Part shown: positions 44,049 to 53,518 of the stretch, one piece after another | Numbering within the stretch: the stretch's first letter is position 1 | Layout of the letters: each line of letters opens with the position of its first letter | Source of the DNA: Mucilaginibacter gilvus | Lineage (GTDB): Bacteria; Bacteroidota; Bacteroidia; Sphingobacteriales; Sphingobacteriaceae | DNA: 64,000 bases | Reading direction: 5' to 3' | Assembly: GCF_004054195.1 (NCBI RefSeq) | Contig: NZ_SBIW01000002.1 | Span: forward strand, 62,001-126,000 | Made by a program: the position numbers and the translations under genes | The notes under the pieces: model-generated | Databases searched by the model: none | The model's input: only the letters and a program-made list of their open reading frames with translations | What the model was told of the DNA's origin: nothing

Positions 44049-45305
44049 TTAAAGGCGCTTAAAAATAAATATTTTATGGGCATACACATCACTGGCTATT
44101 ACTTCATCATTATTAGTAATTGCCAGGCCAGTGACCGTAGATGTTAGAAAATCTCCTTCACCAATCTTTTCCCGTACTTCACCGTTTTCGTCGGTTTTTA
44201 ATACGTAACCCGGTGCGGCAATAAATAAATTCTTCCCCTTTGCTTTTATTGAATAACAAACGGTGCCAGCGTCCCACGACTTTATGAAGTTTCCGAGTGT
44301 ATCATATATCCTTATGATGGCATTTCTGGGCGAGGTAACAAATATTTTATTATTGAAGTAAGTGATGCCAAACGGATAAGCCTTATCTATCTGCCTGTCT
44401 GTTTGTATGGCTGCCGTGAACTTGAGCAGAAAGTTACCCTCCTTGTCATATTTCTTTACATTATTATTTTGCCCGTCTACCACATAAATATTCTCATTGT
44501 TATCTATAGTTACTTCTTCAGTATTTTGAAACTCCGTGTCGCCCGTGCCATAGGTCCCCCATCTTCTAATCACTTTTCCATTTATATCTAACATGGATAC
44601 ATAACCATCACCTGACGAACCAGCAACAATGCTATTGCCGTTTTTCAAAAAACCAATACCACGCGAAGGGCCAGAGTAGAATAATTGCAGGTATTTGCCG
44701 CTAATGTCAAATTTTTGCACGTTGGTGTTATTATCATCACTTACGTAAATATTGCTTTGGGTGTCCACCTCTACGTGCATAGGATAAAGAAATTGTCCCG
44801 GATGTGCCCCCTCAGAGCCAAACGATAAAAACTTGCTATAGTTTTTGCCGGAAGAGTAACCGAAATTTATATCACTAAAAAGACTATATTCTGTTGCGCT
44901 GTTGTATATTTTTACTTTGTAGAACACTTTTACAAGAGGCGTTGCTACAACATCTGTAGCGATTGTATCTGCCGTTTCCAACAATAATTTATATTGATTT
45001 TCTGTGTCATCAAATTTGTAAACCTGGTATTTCTTAGCCAGCGGCACCTTTGTCCAAGAGATAACTACCTTATTGCCAAAAGCACCTTTAGTTATATTCA
45101 AATTAATTGGCCTGTCCAGAATAACATCAGCAACCGGAGTTACAGGGGTAACCGGATCTTTAACAATAGGGGTATCGGCAACTTTTGGAGATTCTTTTTT
45201 ACAGCCCGTATGCAAGAGCGCAATTGCAGATAAAAGGAGTAGTGCGTTTTTAAATTTCACGTTTAGGTTATTTATCCTCAAATATAACATTCCAATTTGT
45301 AACAC
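44049..45305 (-). CDS. NHL-repeat beta-propeller lipoprotein
   Basis: Up to 418 residues. The signal peptide ends at the lipobox LLHTGC, so it is probably lipidated in the outer envelope. The start is uncertain, as the Met at 45290 would also keep the signal. An Ig/fibronectin-like domain covers about 62-150 (NLNITKGAFGNKVVISWTKV). NHL blades follow: YVSDDNNTNVQKFDISGKYL, YVVDGQNNNVKKYDKEGNFL and FVTSPRNAIIRIYDTLGNFI. Propellers of this kind bind glycans or proteins. It lies just downstream of the rpsJ terminator. Confidence 0.78.
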   Translation of the reverse strand: MLQIGMLYLRINNLNVKFKNALLLLSAIALLHTGCKKESPKVADTPIVKDPVTPVTPVADVILDRPINLNITKGAFGNKVVISWTKVPLAKKYQVYKFDDTENQYKLLLETADTIATDVVATPLVKVFYKVKIYNSATEYSLFSDINFGYSSGKNYSKFLSFGSEGAHPGQFLYPMHVEVDTQSNIYVSDDNNTNVQKFDISGKYLQLFYSGPSRGIGFLKNGNSIVAGSSGDGYVSMLDINGKVIRRWGTYGTGDTEFQNTEEVTIDNNENIYVVDGQNNNVKKYDKEGNFLLKFTAAIQTDRQIDKAYPFGITYFNNKIFVTSPRNAIIRIYDTLGNFIKSWDAGTVCYSIKAKGKNLFIAAPGYVLKTDENGEVREKIGEGDFLTSTVTGLAITNNDEVIASDVYAHKIFIFKRL

Positions 45306-45318
45306 AATTTTTTATAAC

Positions 45319-45352
45319 AAAAAAGCCACTCTTTTGCAAGAATGGCTTTTTG
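45319..45352 (-). terminator. Rho-independent terminator after rpsJ
   Basis: AAAAAGCCACTCTT and AAGAATGGCTTTTT form a 14-bp stem (one G-T pair). On the minus strand the stem is followed by T's, 20 bp after the rpsJ stop. It closes the str operon and uncouples it from any downstream S10 gene. Confidence 0.85.
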
Positions 45353-45371
45353 TATAGATCTTCCGGTACAG

Positions 45372-45677
45372 TTACACTTTGATCTCCACTTCAACTCCGC
45401 TTGGCAATTCAAGCTTCATTAAAGCGTCTACAGTTTTTGAATTTGAACTGTAGATATCCAATAAACGCTTGTAAGAGCATAATTGGAATTGCTCACGTGC
45501 TTTTTTGTTTACGTGTGGTGAACGCAACACAGTGAAAATTTTCTTTTCGGTTGGTAACGGCAGTGGGCCGCTAACTACAGCACCCGTAGGTTTTACTGTT
45601 TTTACGATCTTCTCAGCTGACTTGTCAACCAGATTGTAATCGTAAGATTTTAATTTGATCCTGATTCTTTGGCTCAT
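45372..45677 (-). CDS. rpsJ: Ribosomal protein S10
   Basis: A 101-residue protein. [20 protein letters not shown] and [20 protein letters not shown] followed by [12 protein letters not shown] are diagnostic. S10 is part of the small-subunit head and also serves as a transcription antitermination factor (NusE). Normally it heads the S10 operon directly before rplC; here it ends the str operon, is followed by a terminator, and rplC lies 9.3 kb away. Confidence 0.98.
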   Translation of the reverse strand: MSQRIRIKLKSYDYNLVDKSAEKIVKTVKPTGAVVSGPLPLPTEKKIFTVLRSPHVNKKAREQFQLCSYKRLLDIYSSNSKTVDALMKLELPSGVEVEIKV

Positions 45678-45699
45678 GTTGTTTGTTTTTTTGGGATTT

Positions 45700-45823
45700 C
45701 ACAGATTTAACCCTGATTTCACCGATTTTAAATTGGCCTTCTATAAGAGCTATTAGTTATAGTTGGCCGGTTGTTTATCTTTTAAAAAGTTGATTGGTAA
45801 TTATTCTCTAATCACCAATCAAC
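45700..45823. repeat. Word repeats and hairpin between fusA and rpsJ
   Basis: Near 45700-45740 the word GATTTCACAGATTT recurs as GATTTCACCGATTTT. At 45789-45823, GTTGATTGGT pairs perfectly with ACCAATCAAC. The gap is 156 bp long. Confidence 0.6.
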
Positions 45824-45833
45824 TAATCTCTAA

Positions 45834-47945
45834 TTACGCGTTAGCAGCAGCTTTTTTGCCTTTTATTTTGGCAACTACTTCTTCCTGTACGTTACGTGGC
45901 GCTTCTGCATAGTGGTCAAATTCCATGGTAGAAGTTGCACGGCCAGACGTGATAGTACGTAACTGGGTTACATAACCAAACATTTCTGAAAGTGGTACAG
46001 TAGCTTTAATTACCTGTGCACCTGCACGTGAATCCATACCCAAAAGCTGGCCACGACGACGGTTCATGTCACCGATAACATCACCCATGTTTTCTTCAGG
46101 GGTTAGTATCTCAATTTTCATGATCGGCTCAAGCAATACCGGTTTACATTTTGGCAATGCCTCGCGGTAAGCCGATTTTGCAGCGATCTCGAAAGATAAC
46201 GCATCTGAATCGACCGCGTGGAACGAACCATCAATTAAACGAACTTTTAAGCCTGTTAACGGGAAACCGGCTAATACACCGTTTGCCATTGCAGCTGCAA
46301 AACCTTTTTCTACAGATGGGATAAACTCGCGGGGGATAGAACCACCGCTAATTTCGTTCACAAATGTTAAACCTTCTTTACCATCTTCGTTTGGCGATAC
46401 AATAATTTGAATATCGGCAAATTTACCACGGCCACCAGTTTGTTTCTTGTATGTTTCGCGGTGCTGAACGGTACCTGTGATAGCTTCTTTGTAAGCTACC
46501 TGTGGCGCGCCCTGGTTCACCTCTACTTTAAACTCACGTTTCAAACGATCCATGATGATATCTAAGTGAAGCTCACCCATACCGCTAATTACGGTTTGGC
46601 CGGTTTCTTCGTCAGATTTTACGTGGAACGTAGGATCTTCTTCAGATAATTTACCTAATGCGATACCTAATTTATCTACATCGGCCTGTGTTTTAGGCTC
46701 AATAGCTAAACCGATAACCGGGTCAGGGAAGTTCATGGATTCAAGGATGATCGGGAATTTCTCATCGCAAAGGGTATCCCCAGTTTTAATATCCTTAAAG
46801 CCTACTACCGCTGCAATATCACCGGCACCTACGTTAGGTATAGGGTTTTGCTTGTTAGCATGCATCTGGAAGATACGGGAGATACGCTCTTTATTATCAG
46901 AACGCATGTTGTGCACATACGAACCAGCTTCTAAGTTACCCGAGTAAACACGGATAAAGCATAAACGGCCTACGAAAGGATCGGTTGCAATTTTAAATGC
47001 TAAAGCTGCAAACGGCTCTTTTTCTGATGGTTTACGCAAAATTTCTTCGCCAGTATCCGGGTGGGTACCAATGATACCTTCCACATCCATAGGTGAAGGA
47101 AGTAATTCCATCACGTAATCAAGCATGGTTTGTACACCCTTGTTTTTGAAAGATGAACCGCAAACCATAGGAACTATCTTAGCATCTAAAACCGCTTTGC
47201 GTAAAGCGTCAAGCACTTCGCGTTCGGTGATGGTTTCTGGTGCATCAAAGAATTTTTCCATCAGGCTCTCATCGTAATCAGCAACAGATTCAAGCAATTT
47301 CTCTCTCCACTCCGTAGCTTCCTCGATCATATCCTCAGGGATAGGCACTTCAGTAAAGGTCATACCTTTATCGTGCTCATTCCAAACAATACCTTTCCAG
47401 TTGATCAAATCTACAACACCTTTAAAATGCTCTTCAGCACCTATTGGTAATTGCAATGGTACTGCGTTGCTGCCCAACATGCTTTTTACTTGTTTTACAA
47501 CATTTAAAAAGTCGGCACCGCTACGGTCCATTTTGTTAACGAAACCTATACGGGCAACGTTATAGTTGTTTGCAAGGCGCCAGTTAGTTTCTGATTGTGG
47601 CTCAACACCATCAACAGCAGAAAATAAGAACACCAAACCATCCAGTACACGTAAAGAACGGTTCACCTCAACGGTGAAATCCACGTGCCCAGGAGTATCA
47701 ATAATGTTGATATGGTAGTTTTGGCCTCTGTATTTCCAACCAACGGTTGTAGCAGCAGAGGTAATGGTAATACCACGTTCCTGCTCCTGCGCCATCCAGT
47801 CCATCGTAGCTGCACCCTCGTGTACCTCGCCAATTTTATGGCTCACACCCGAGTAGTACAATATACGCTCTGTTGTAGTGGTTTTACCGGCATCAATGTG
47901 AGCGGCAATACCTATGTTTCTTGTATATCTTAGATCTCTTGACAT
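45834..47945 (-). CDS. fusA: Elongation factor G
   Basis: A 703-residue translational GTPase that drives translocation and, with RRF, ribosome recycling. G1 is [21 protein letters not shown]3 [12 protein letters not shown] and G4 [10 protein letters not shown], preceded by the switch-[11 protein letters not shown]. Domain IV ([10 protein letters not shown] onwards) and domain V ([20 protein letters not shown]) are complete. Normal length for EF-G1. Part of the str operon rpsL-rpsG-fusA-rpsJ. Confidence 0.99.
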   Translation of the reverse strand: MSRDLRYTRNIGIAAHIDAGKTTTTERILYYSGVSHKIGEVHEGAATMDWMAQEQERGITITSAATTVGWKYRGQNYHINIIDTPGHVDFTVEVNRSLRVLDGLVFLFSAVDGVEPQSETNWRLANNYNVARIGFVNKMDRSGADFLNVVKQVKSMLGSNAVPLQLPIGAEEHFKGVVDLINWKGIVWNEHDKGMTFTEVPIPEDMIEEATEWREKLLESVADYDESLMEKFFDAPETITEREVLDALRKAVLDAKIVPMVCGSSFKNKGVQTMLDYVMELLPSPMDVEGIIGTHPDTGEEILRKPSEKEPFAALAFKIATDPFVGRLCFIRVYSGNLEAGSYVHNMRSDNKERISRIFQMHANKQNPIPNVGAGDIAAVVGFKDIKTGDTLCDEKFPIILESMNFPDPVIGLAIEPKTQADVDKLGIALGKLSEEDPTFHVKSDEETGQTVISGMGELHLDIIMDRLKREFKVEVNQGAPQVAYKEAITGTVQHRETYKKQTGGRGKFADIQIIVSPNEDGKEGLTFVNEISGGSIPREFIPSVEKGFAAAMANGVLAGFPLTGLKVRLIDGSFHAVDSDALSFEIAAKSAYREALPKCKPVLLEPIMKIEILTPEENMGDVIGDMNRRRGQLLGMDSRAGAQVIKATVPLSEMFGYVTQLRTITSGRATSTMEFDHYAEAPRNVQEEVVAKIKGKKAAANA

Positions 47946-47961
47946 TATTTTTGTTTTTTGA

Positions 47962-48040
47962 TTTCCCCGATTTTAAATGATTACACCGATAATGCAATCA
48001 TAACAAAATCGGTGTAATCCAATATTAAATCGGTGTAATC
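47962..48040. repeat. Word repeats with competing hairpins between rpsG and fusA
   Basis: GATTACACCGAT (47979-47990) can pair with ATCGGTGTAATC at 48008-48019 or with a second identical copy at 48029-48040. This gives two mutually exclusive 12-bp stems. Confidence 0.75.
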
Positions 48041-48048
48041 CTTTTAGT

Positions 48049-48516
48049 TTAGAAACGGAAGTGAGAGAACGCTTTGTTGGCTTCAGCCATTTTGTGCGTA
48101 TCTTCTTTCTTCTTAACAGCAGCACCTTCACCTTTAGCAGCAGAGATGATCTCACCGGCTAATTTCTCCATCATGGTTTTTTCACCACGACGACGGGCAT
48201 AGCTGATCAACCATTTCATACCCAAAGCAACTTTACGCTCTGGCCTTACTTCAGTTGGCACCTGGAAGTTTGCACCACCTACACGGCGGCTTTTTACTTC
48301 TACAGCCGGCATTACATTGTTTAAAGCTTTTTTCCAGCTATCTAAACCGTTTTCGCTGGTTTTCTTTTCAACAATATCAATTGCGTTATAAAATATAGTG
48401 TAGGCGGTAGATTTTTTACCGTCGAACATCATGTTATTTACAAACCTGGTTACCAAAATATCATTGAATTTTGGATCAGGAAGAAGGATTCTTTTTTTTG
48501 GTTTTGACTTTCTCAT
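48049..48516 (-). CDS. rpsG: Ribosomal protein S7
   Basis: A 155-residue head-initiation protein. [20 protein letters not shown] and [20 protein letters not shown] are diagnostic, followed by [20 protein letters not shown] and a C-terminal [16 protein letters not shown]. In E. coli S7 represses the str operon by binding the rpsL-rpsG gap; here that gap is only 19 bp. Confidence 0.99.
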   Translation of the reverse strand: MRKSKPKKRILLPDPKFNDILVTRFVNNMMFDGKKSTAYTIFYNAIDIVEKKTSENGLDSWKKALNNVMPAVEVKSRRVGGANFQVPTEVRPERKVALGMKWLISYARRRGEKTMMEKLAGEIISAAKGEGAAVKKKEDTHKMAEANKAFSHFRF

Positions 48517-48535
48517 TATTAATATCCTCCTTTAA

Positions 48536-48958
48536 TTATTTCTTTTTCTTAGCTGGTGCGCCTTTTGTAGGTGCAGCTGCCTGACCTGGTTTAGGGCGTT
48601 TAGTTCCGTATTTAGAGCGGCGTTGGTTACGGCCCGCAACACCTGATGTATCTAACGCACCACGGATGATGTGGTAACGTACACCCGGTAAATCTTTAAC
48701 ACGACCACCACGGATCAAAACAATTGAGTGTTCTTGTAAGTTGTGGCCTTCTCCAGGGATGTAGGCGTTAACTTCTTTACCATTTGTAAGGCGCACACGT
48801 GCAACTTTACGCATTGCTGAGTTTGGTTTTTTAGGGGTAGTGGTGTACACACGGGTGCACACGCCTCTTCGCTGTGGACAGCTGTCCAACGCTGGTGACT
48901 TACTCTTGTCAACCATAGCTACTCTACCTTTTCTAACTAATTGCTGAATAGTAGGCAT
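48536..48958 (-). CDS. rpsL: Ribosomal protein S12
   Basis: A 140-residue decoding-centre protein. [20 protein letters not shown] is the start. [20 protein letters not shown] holds the lysine whose change gives streptomycin resistance, and [20 protein letters not shown] holds the second; both are wild type. The tail is Lys/Pro/Ala-rich ([16 protein letters not shown]). First gene of the str operon, with a clear promoter. Confidence 0.99.
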   Translation of the reverse strand: MPTIQQLVRKGRVAMVDKSKSPALDSCPQRRGVCTRVYTTTPKKPNSAMRKVARVRLTNGKEVNAYIPGEGHNLQEHSIVLIRGGRVKDLPGVRYHIIRGALDTSGVAGRNQRRSKYGTKRPKPGQAAAPTKGAPAKKKK

Positions 48959-49003
48959 TTTTTCCTTTTTGTATTTACTGTTTTATCCTTATTTTAAGGA
49001 CTG

Positions 49004-49033
49004 CAAAGGTAGGTACTATTTTTTGATTTTCAA
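49004..49033 (-). promoter_or_regulatory. rpsL (str operon) promoter, Bacteroidota type
   Basis: TACCTTTG (minus strand, 49004-49011) preceded by TTG (49031-49033) at 19 bp spacing. It lies 46 bp upstream of the rpsL start and matches the same consensus as the rplC promoter. Confidence 0.75.
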
Positions 49034-49155
49034 GGGCTTGGGAGAAAAAGATTTCGTAATAGGCTGATTGAGTGGGATAAGCCAGCAAAAACACGGAGAT
49101 TATCTTATTTCCAGCTCTTTAAAACTACTTTTATGCATAAAATCAATTCATAAAA

Positions 49156-49575
49156 ATGCTGTCGAAATTTTATAAAAACGCTACAATAATCCCGGCAATA
49201 GTAGCGCTGGGCATAAACATTGTTTATATAAACATTGATTGCATCTTTAGTAATTATAAAAGCGAGTGGCTAACCACAGGATCGTTTGCACCAATTATAT
49301 TTATAATGGCGCTGTTTAATTCGGCCATCATAATGGTACTTGCGCTGCCAATATTTTTAAACAAATATCCTACGATTAAAAACAACTGGTTGTTGAGTAT
49401 GCTGAGTTGGTTTTTGCTCCCGATTATTTGGCTGACAATTCTATTGTTAAAAAGTTCCGTAGATCTATTGGTATACAATGGCATAGATAGTCCTGGTATT
49501 TTTCCAATCATAAACACAGTACCGTATATCATCGGGCTTGTGCTTTCATACGCCCGGTTCTGCAGTCAATATTAA
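49156..49575 (+). CDS. Hypothetical four-TM membrane protein
   Basis: 139 residues, AT-rich, divergent from rpsL. Hydrophobic helices are seen at about 10-28, 45-66, 78-98 and 115-135. No conserved motif or family is recognised. The frame is free of stops with a reasonable amphipathic/hydrophobic pattern, so it is probably a real gene. It may have been acquired, given its base composition. Confidence 0.5.
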   Translation: MLSKFYKNATIIPAIVALGINIVYINIDCIFSNYKSEWLTTGSFAPIIFIMALFNSAIIMVLALPIFLNKYPTIKNNWLLSMLSWFLLPIIWLTILLLKSSVDLLVYNGIDSPGIFPIINTVPYIIGLVLSYARFCSQY

Positions 49576-49635
49576 TCGGAACTTTAGAAAATTAATTACA
49601 ATGTTTCTATCTCCCGCCAGCCCCGCTGGTGCCTG

Positions 49636-49653
49636 TCCCGATGCATATCGGGA
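49636..49653. repeat. Short palindrome TCCCGAT..ATCGGGA
   Basis: A perfect 7-bp stem with a GCAT loop in the 239-bp gap between the hypothetical gene and the convergent serine hydrolase. The rest of the gap is GC-richer than its surroundings (GCTGGTGCC, GGCTTGTGGCGGGCCGC) and may be part of a larger interspersed repeat. Confidence 0.45.
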
Positions 49654-49814
49654 TACAAGCCGCTGATAGAAGCAACTTTTCCGCCATCGAGTTTAAGCCG
49701 GTTGGGCTTGTGGCGGGCCGCTACGCCCCTACCTCGCCAACTCCTTCGGCGAAATAATAATCACGTGCGAATCATCCTAATGGAAAATAATTTTTGTAGC
49801 CGTAAACCTAAATA

Positions 49815-51470
49815 TTACTCCCTCAGCCACTCCAGCGGCGTGTCATTTACAAAAGCCTTCTCCACCTTACCCGCGGCATCTTTGGTAAACCGCAGCGTAA
49901 AGCCAGGCTCGTTATTGTAAAACATTAAGTCCTCCACCCTAAAAAATTCCAACTTTCCTCCATCCCAGGATTGAGTTATAACCACCTTATTGCCGACTGT
50001 ACTTACCTGTAAAAACATCTCATTATCTTCACGCTTATATTTCCCTTCAAAAGCCCTTAATCCGGCGGCGGTAAACTGTTTAGCGTTCTGCAACGCTTTA
50101 ATATGGAACCCGGCTGCCGGGTTGCCCCCATCCAAAGCCAGCGACCGCTTGTAATTTGCTATGGCCAGTTGCTTATCGCCCAAACCCTCGGCAGCGGCGG
50201 CAAAGCCACCATAAGCAACCGGACTTTGCGGATACCATTCCACCTGCTGCTTAAACACGTTCATCGCCTGTTTGTACCGCTTTTGTTTGAGCAAGGTCTG
50301 GCCGTAACTGTTCATGTCCCTTTCAGAAAATTGCACCCCCGATGCCTTTAGTTTTTTAAAAACAGCAGCCGCGTTCACGAACCCTTGCTTTCGTAAATTA
50401 TCATAAAGCCTTGCCATAGTTTCGGGATGATCGTACCCCAGGCGCAGCCATTGCATAGCCCGGTTAGTTTGCTTACCCATTAGCAGGTTTACAAGTTGGT
50501 CGGTTATTTTTAAGCCACGGTCGCCACGGGTAAAAAACACCATGCTTTCTTTAGCAGCCGGGAAGGCCACATAGAATGAGTAAAAATCATCGGTACTTCC
50601 CCAATGCCATATCGCTTTGCCTTTCTCGTTCTGCTGCAGGCCAAGGCCGAGTCCCCAATCAATATAGCTATCAGCTTCGGTAGTATCGCGCTGAAACCAT
50701 TGCGCGTTGCTTTGCTTGCTAAACATCTGCTGCTGCGTTGCCGGTTTTAAACCCTTGCCGGCCAGCAGCGCCTGCAAAAACAGGGTATAATCGTGCGCGT
50801 TGCTCAACAAACTGAACGCGGCGTTCGGCAACATTGGAGCCAAATCCCGGCTTTCGGGGCCTATTACGCTGATATCCATTTCCTTGGTTTGAACGTAGGT
50901 ACTGTTATGCATGCCCAGCGGTTTAAAAACCTCCTCCTGCATCACCTGCTCAAAGTGCATGCCGGTGAGTTTTTCAATCACCTTTTGCAAAAACCAATAA
51001 CCCTCGCCCGAGTATGCATAAGAACTGCCGGGTGCGAAAAGCAATTTTACCGGTTCGCCCGTCTCAAACTGCGGAAACTCGGCCAGCCCGCTGGTATGGC
51101 TCAGCACCATCCGCGCGGTGATCATGCTGTAGCTCGGGTCCTTCATATCAAACCTGGGGTAGGTACCTATATAATGAGTCAGTGGGGTATCAAGCGAGAG
51201 CATGCCCCTATCGCAAAGCCTTAAAACCGCATAGGCAAATACGCTTTTGCCCAATGAGCCGGCACGAAACAGCGTATTAATAGTTATTTGCTTCGTCAGT
51301 CCTTCCTTACCCGTACCAACTTTGTACTCGGTGATTTTCCCATTTACGGTGTATGCTAACTGAATACCTGGCAAACCGTTATCCTCGGCAATGTTCTGTA
51401 GTTGCAATTGCTGGGCTTTTAAGGTGGCGATAGAAAGAACGGACAAAAAAAAGCAAAATATTTTTTTCAT
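49815..51470 (-). CDS. Secreted class-C beta-lactamase-like serine hydrolase with TPR tail
   Basis: A 551-residue protein. The signal peptide ends ATLKAQ (about residue 19). The serine hydrolase domain (about 25-335) has SxxK in RAGSLGKSVFAYAVL and a YxN-like position in SSYAYSGEGYWFLQK, with the third motif near IWHWGSTDDFYSFYV. The C-terminal part (about 365-470) has TPR-like helices (KKLKASGVQFSERDMNSYGQ onward). It could be a peptidase or esterase of the S12 group acting in the periplasm. Not a proven beta-lactamase. Confidence 0.82.
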   Translation of the reverse strand: MKKIFCFFLSVLSIATLKAQQLQLQNIAEDNGLPGIQLAYTVNGKITEYKVGTGKEGLTKQITINTLFRAGSLGKSVFAYAVLRLCDRGMLSLDTPLTHYIGTYPRFDMKDPSYSMITARMVLSHTSGLAEFPQFETGEPVKLLFAPGSSYAYSGEGYWFLQKVIEKLTGMHFEQVMQEEVFKPLGMHNSTYVQTKEMDISVIGPESRDLAPMLPNAAFSLLSNAHDYTLFLQALLAGKGLKPATQQQMFSKQSNAQWFQRDTTEADSYIDWGLGLGLQQNEKGKAIWHWGSTDDFYSFYVAFPAAKESMVFFTRGDRGLKITDQLVNLLMGKQTNRAMQWLRLGYDHPETMARLYDNLRKQGFVNAAAVFKKLKASGVQFSERDMNSYGQTLLKQKRYKQAMNVFKQQVEWYPQSPVAYGGFAAAAEGLGDKQLAIANYKRSLALDGGNPAAGFHIKALQNAKQFTAAGLRAFEGKYKREDNEMFLQVSTVGNKVVITQSWDGGKLEFFRVEDLMFYNNEPGFTLRFTKDAAGKVEKAFVNDTPLEWLRE

Positions 51471-51714
51471 GGAAGGCTGTGGCTGATTTGCCGGATAAAG
51501 ATATCAGCAAAAGACACAACAACAAAATTAAATTCCGTTTAAATTAGTTTTATAAAATATAACAGAATTAAACAAATATAAACTGCGCGTTATTCAAATT
51601 AAAATTTGGGACCCATCCTATATGCATAAATGCCTGATCCTGTGAACAGAGTCAATTTGAATAGAAAACATTAATTTCTAATATAATTATTATACTATAA
51701 ATATAATTTAGTAG

Positions 51715-51812
51715 CTTTATCAGTAATTAACCGAATTAAAATCGGTCAGTTAATAGTTAGTTAAGATTAAATGAAAGCAGGGATAGCGCAAGGCCGATCC
51801 TGCTTTTTTTAT
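51715..51812 (+). ncRNA. Candidate small RNA with Rho-independent terminator
   Basis: In a 467-bp gene-free stretch, ACCGA/TCGGT (51730-51746) forms one hairpin. AAAGCAGGGAT and ATCCTGCTTT (51774-51806) form a second stem with one bulge, followed by TTTT, a typical intrinsic terminator. No reading frame precedes the terminator, so it may end an independent small transcript. TAGCTTTA near 51711 is a weak -7 candidate. Could instead be a terminator of readthrough. Confidence 0.35.
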
Positions 51813-51937
51813 TTTACGGGGGCTGGGCCTTTTATTTGGGCACTTTTAATCCCTATCTTAGGGTTTTACAATGGCCATTAAACCAATTATGTAGCAGCGG
51901 TACGCTTTGCAGTATATAAATATCACACCACTATATC

Positions 51938-52189
51938 ATGAAAACAGACCTGTACACAAAAATTATCTTAACCGTTATAGCAGTCGCACTAACGTTAAAC
52001 TTGCTAAAAGGCAGCATCACCCCTGCCATGGCCGACACCAAAAAACTCGTAAGCATCCCCGTAAACCCTGATGGCAGCATCAACGTGAACATTAACAAGG
52101 TGAACGAAACAATGGATGTGAATATTAAAAGTGTAGACCGCGGCGCATTTTACTATATAATGCCCATACCTGTCAAACTGGATAAATAA
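51938..52189 (+). CDS. Small secreted or membrane-anchored protein
   Basis: 83 residues: MKTDLYTKIILTVIAVALTL is a hydrophobic N-terminal segment that could be a signal peptide or anchor. The rest is mature-like, with a repeated INVNINKVNETMDVNIKSVD strand pattern. No family recognised, although short Bacteroidota proteins of this layout exist. The two VN-rich strands suggest a small beta structure. Convergent with the acyl-CoA dehydrogenase. Confidence 0.55.
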   Translation: MKTDLYTKIILTVIAVALTLNLLKGSITPAMADTKKLVSIPVNPDGSINVNINKVNETMDVNIKSVDRGAFYYIMPIPVKLDK

Positions 52190-52237
52190 GCGTTTTAAGG
52201 GCACTTTTTTTCCGGGCGGACGGCGAGAAGACCGAAT

Positions 52238-52273
52238 AAAAAAAGCCGCTACAAATTCAACATTTATAGCGGC
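52238..52273 (-). terminator. Terminator of the acyl-CoA dehydrogenase gene
   Basis: GCCGCTA and TAGCGGC form the stem around an A/T-rich loop. On the minus strand the second arm is followed by seven T's. It lies 25 bp after the dehydrogenase stop. Confidence 0.8.
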
Positions 52274-52297
52274 ACCAGGTAAGTATTCAAAGCCTCC

Positions 52298-53470
52298 CTA
52301 CCTCAACACTTCCCTGCTTATCACAATTTTTTGTATCTCCGACGTCCCTTCGCCTATGGTGCAAAGCTTGGCATCGCGGTAAAATTTTTCTACCGGGAAA
52401 TCTTTTGTGTAGCCGTATCCGCCAAAGATCTGCACGGCCTCATTAGCGCAGCGCACCGCCACTTCCGATGCGAAGTATTTGGCCATTGCCGATTGTTTGG
52501 TTACCGGCAGGTGGCGGTTTTTAAGATCAGCCGCCTGCATCACCAACAATTCAGACGCTTCAATTTCAGTAGCCATATCCGCCAGCTTAAATGAGATCCC
52601 CTGAAAATTGCTTATGGGCTGCCCAAACTGGTGGCGTTCTTTAGAGTAAGCAACGGCTGCCTCAAAGGCACCTTTTGCGATACCCAAAGACAGCGCCGCG
52701 ATAGAGATCCGGCCACCATCCAAAACTTTCATAGCTTGTTTAAAACCTTCGCCTTCGGCACCTAAAAGATTCTCTTTAGGTACACGGCAATTGTCAAATA
52801 TCATTTCGGTAGTTTCTGACGCGCGCATGCCCAGTTTGTTCTCCTTTTTACCTGCGCTAAAGCCAGGCGTACCGCGCTCAATAACCAAGGCAGAAATGCC
52901 TTTGCTATCTCCCTTATTACCTGTACGCACCATTACCACGGCCACATCGCCGCTTTTGCCGTGTGTTATCCAGTTTTTCGATCCGTTTACGATATAATGG
53001 TCGCCCTCTAAAACGGCTGTAGTATTCATCCCCATGGCATCGCTGCCGGTATTAGCCTCCGTTAATCCCCAGGCACCCAGCCATTCGGCGGTAGCCAGTT
53101 TGGGTAACCAACGATGTTTTTGCTCCTCGTTTGCAAATGCTAAAATATGCCCGGTACAAAGTGAATTATGTGCCGCAACCGATAAACCTATAGAGCCGCA
53201 AACTTTGGCTATCTCTACAATAACGGTTACGTACTCCGCGTAGCCAAAGCCCGAGCCACCATATTCTTCGGGAACCAAAACGCCCATCATGCCCGTTTCG
53301 CCCAGTTGCTTAAACAGCTCCAGCGGGAATTTTTGCTCCTCGTCCCACAGCATTACATTGGGTTTAATATGCTTTTCAGCAAAGTCTTTGGCCATCTGGC
53401 CTATCATCTTTTGGTTATCGCTTACAGAAAAATCGAAGCCGGCAGGAGTATCGGTTAATAAATGGTCCAT
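52298..53470 (-). CDS. Acyl-CoA dehydrogenase
   Basis: A 390-residue FAD enzyme catalysing alpha,beta-dehydrogenation of an acyl-CoA. The start is taken at MDHLLTDTPAGFDFSV; a frame extending to 53527 would cover the promoter palindrome. The FAD/substrate motifs WGLTEANTGSDAMGMNTTAV and YGGSGFGYAEYV are present, with the C-terminal QIFGGYGYTKDFPVEKFYRD and IGEGTSEIQKIVI holding the catalytic glutamate. Closest in pattern to the short-chain/butyryl-CoA group, but chain length is not readable. A perfect palindrome sits upstream. Confidence 0.93.
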   Translation of the reverse strand: MDHLLTDTPAGFDFSVSDNQKMIGQMAKDFAEKHIKPNVMLWDEEQKFPLELFKQLGETGMMGVLVPEEYGGSGFGYAEYVTVIVEIAKVCGSIGLSVAAHNSLCTGHILAFANEEQKHRWLPKLATAEWLGAWGLTEANTGSDAMGMNTTAVLEGDHYIVNGSKNWITHGKSGDVAVVMVRTGNKGDSKGISALVIERGTPGFSAGKKENKLGMRASETTEMIFDNCRVPKENLLGAEGEGFKQAMKVLDGGRISIAALSLGIAKGAFEAAVAYSKERHQFGQPISNFQGISFKLADMATEIEASELLVMQAADLKNRHLPVTKQSAMAKYFASEVAVRCANEAVQIFGGYGYTKDFPVEKFYRDAKLCTIGEGTSEIQKIVISREVLR

Positions 53471-53518
53471 TTTAAAAATCAGAATTATAATTGGTTGCCG
53501 TAAAGGTAGCGATAAAAT

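Noticed and set aside
36094..45371. Integrative element or prophage in the rpsJ-rplC gap
   Set aside because: No integrase, attachment repeats, tRNA or phage genes are visible. The content is ordinary chromosomal genes.
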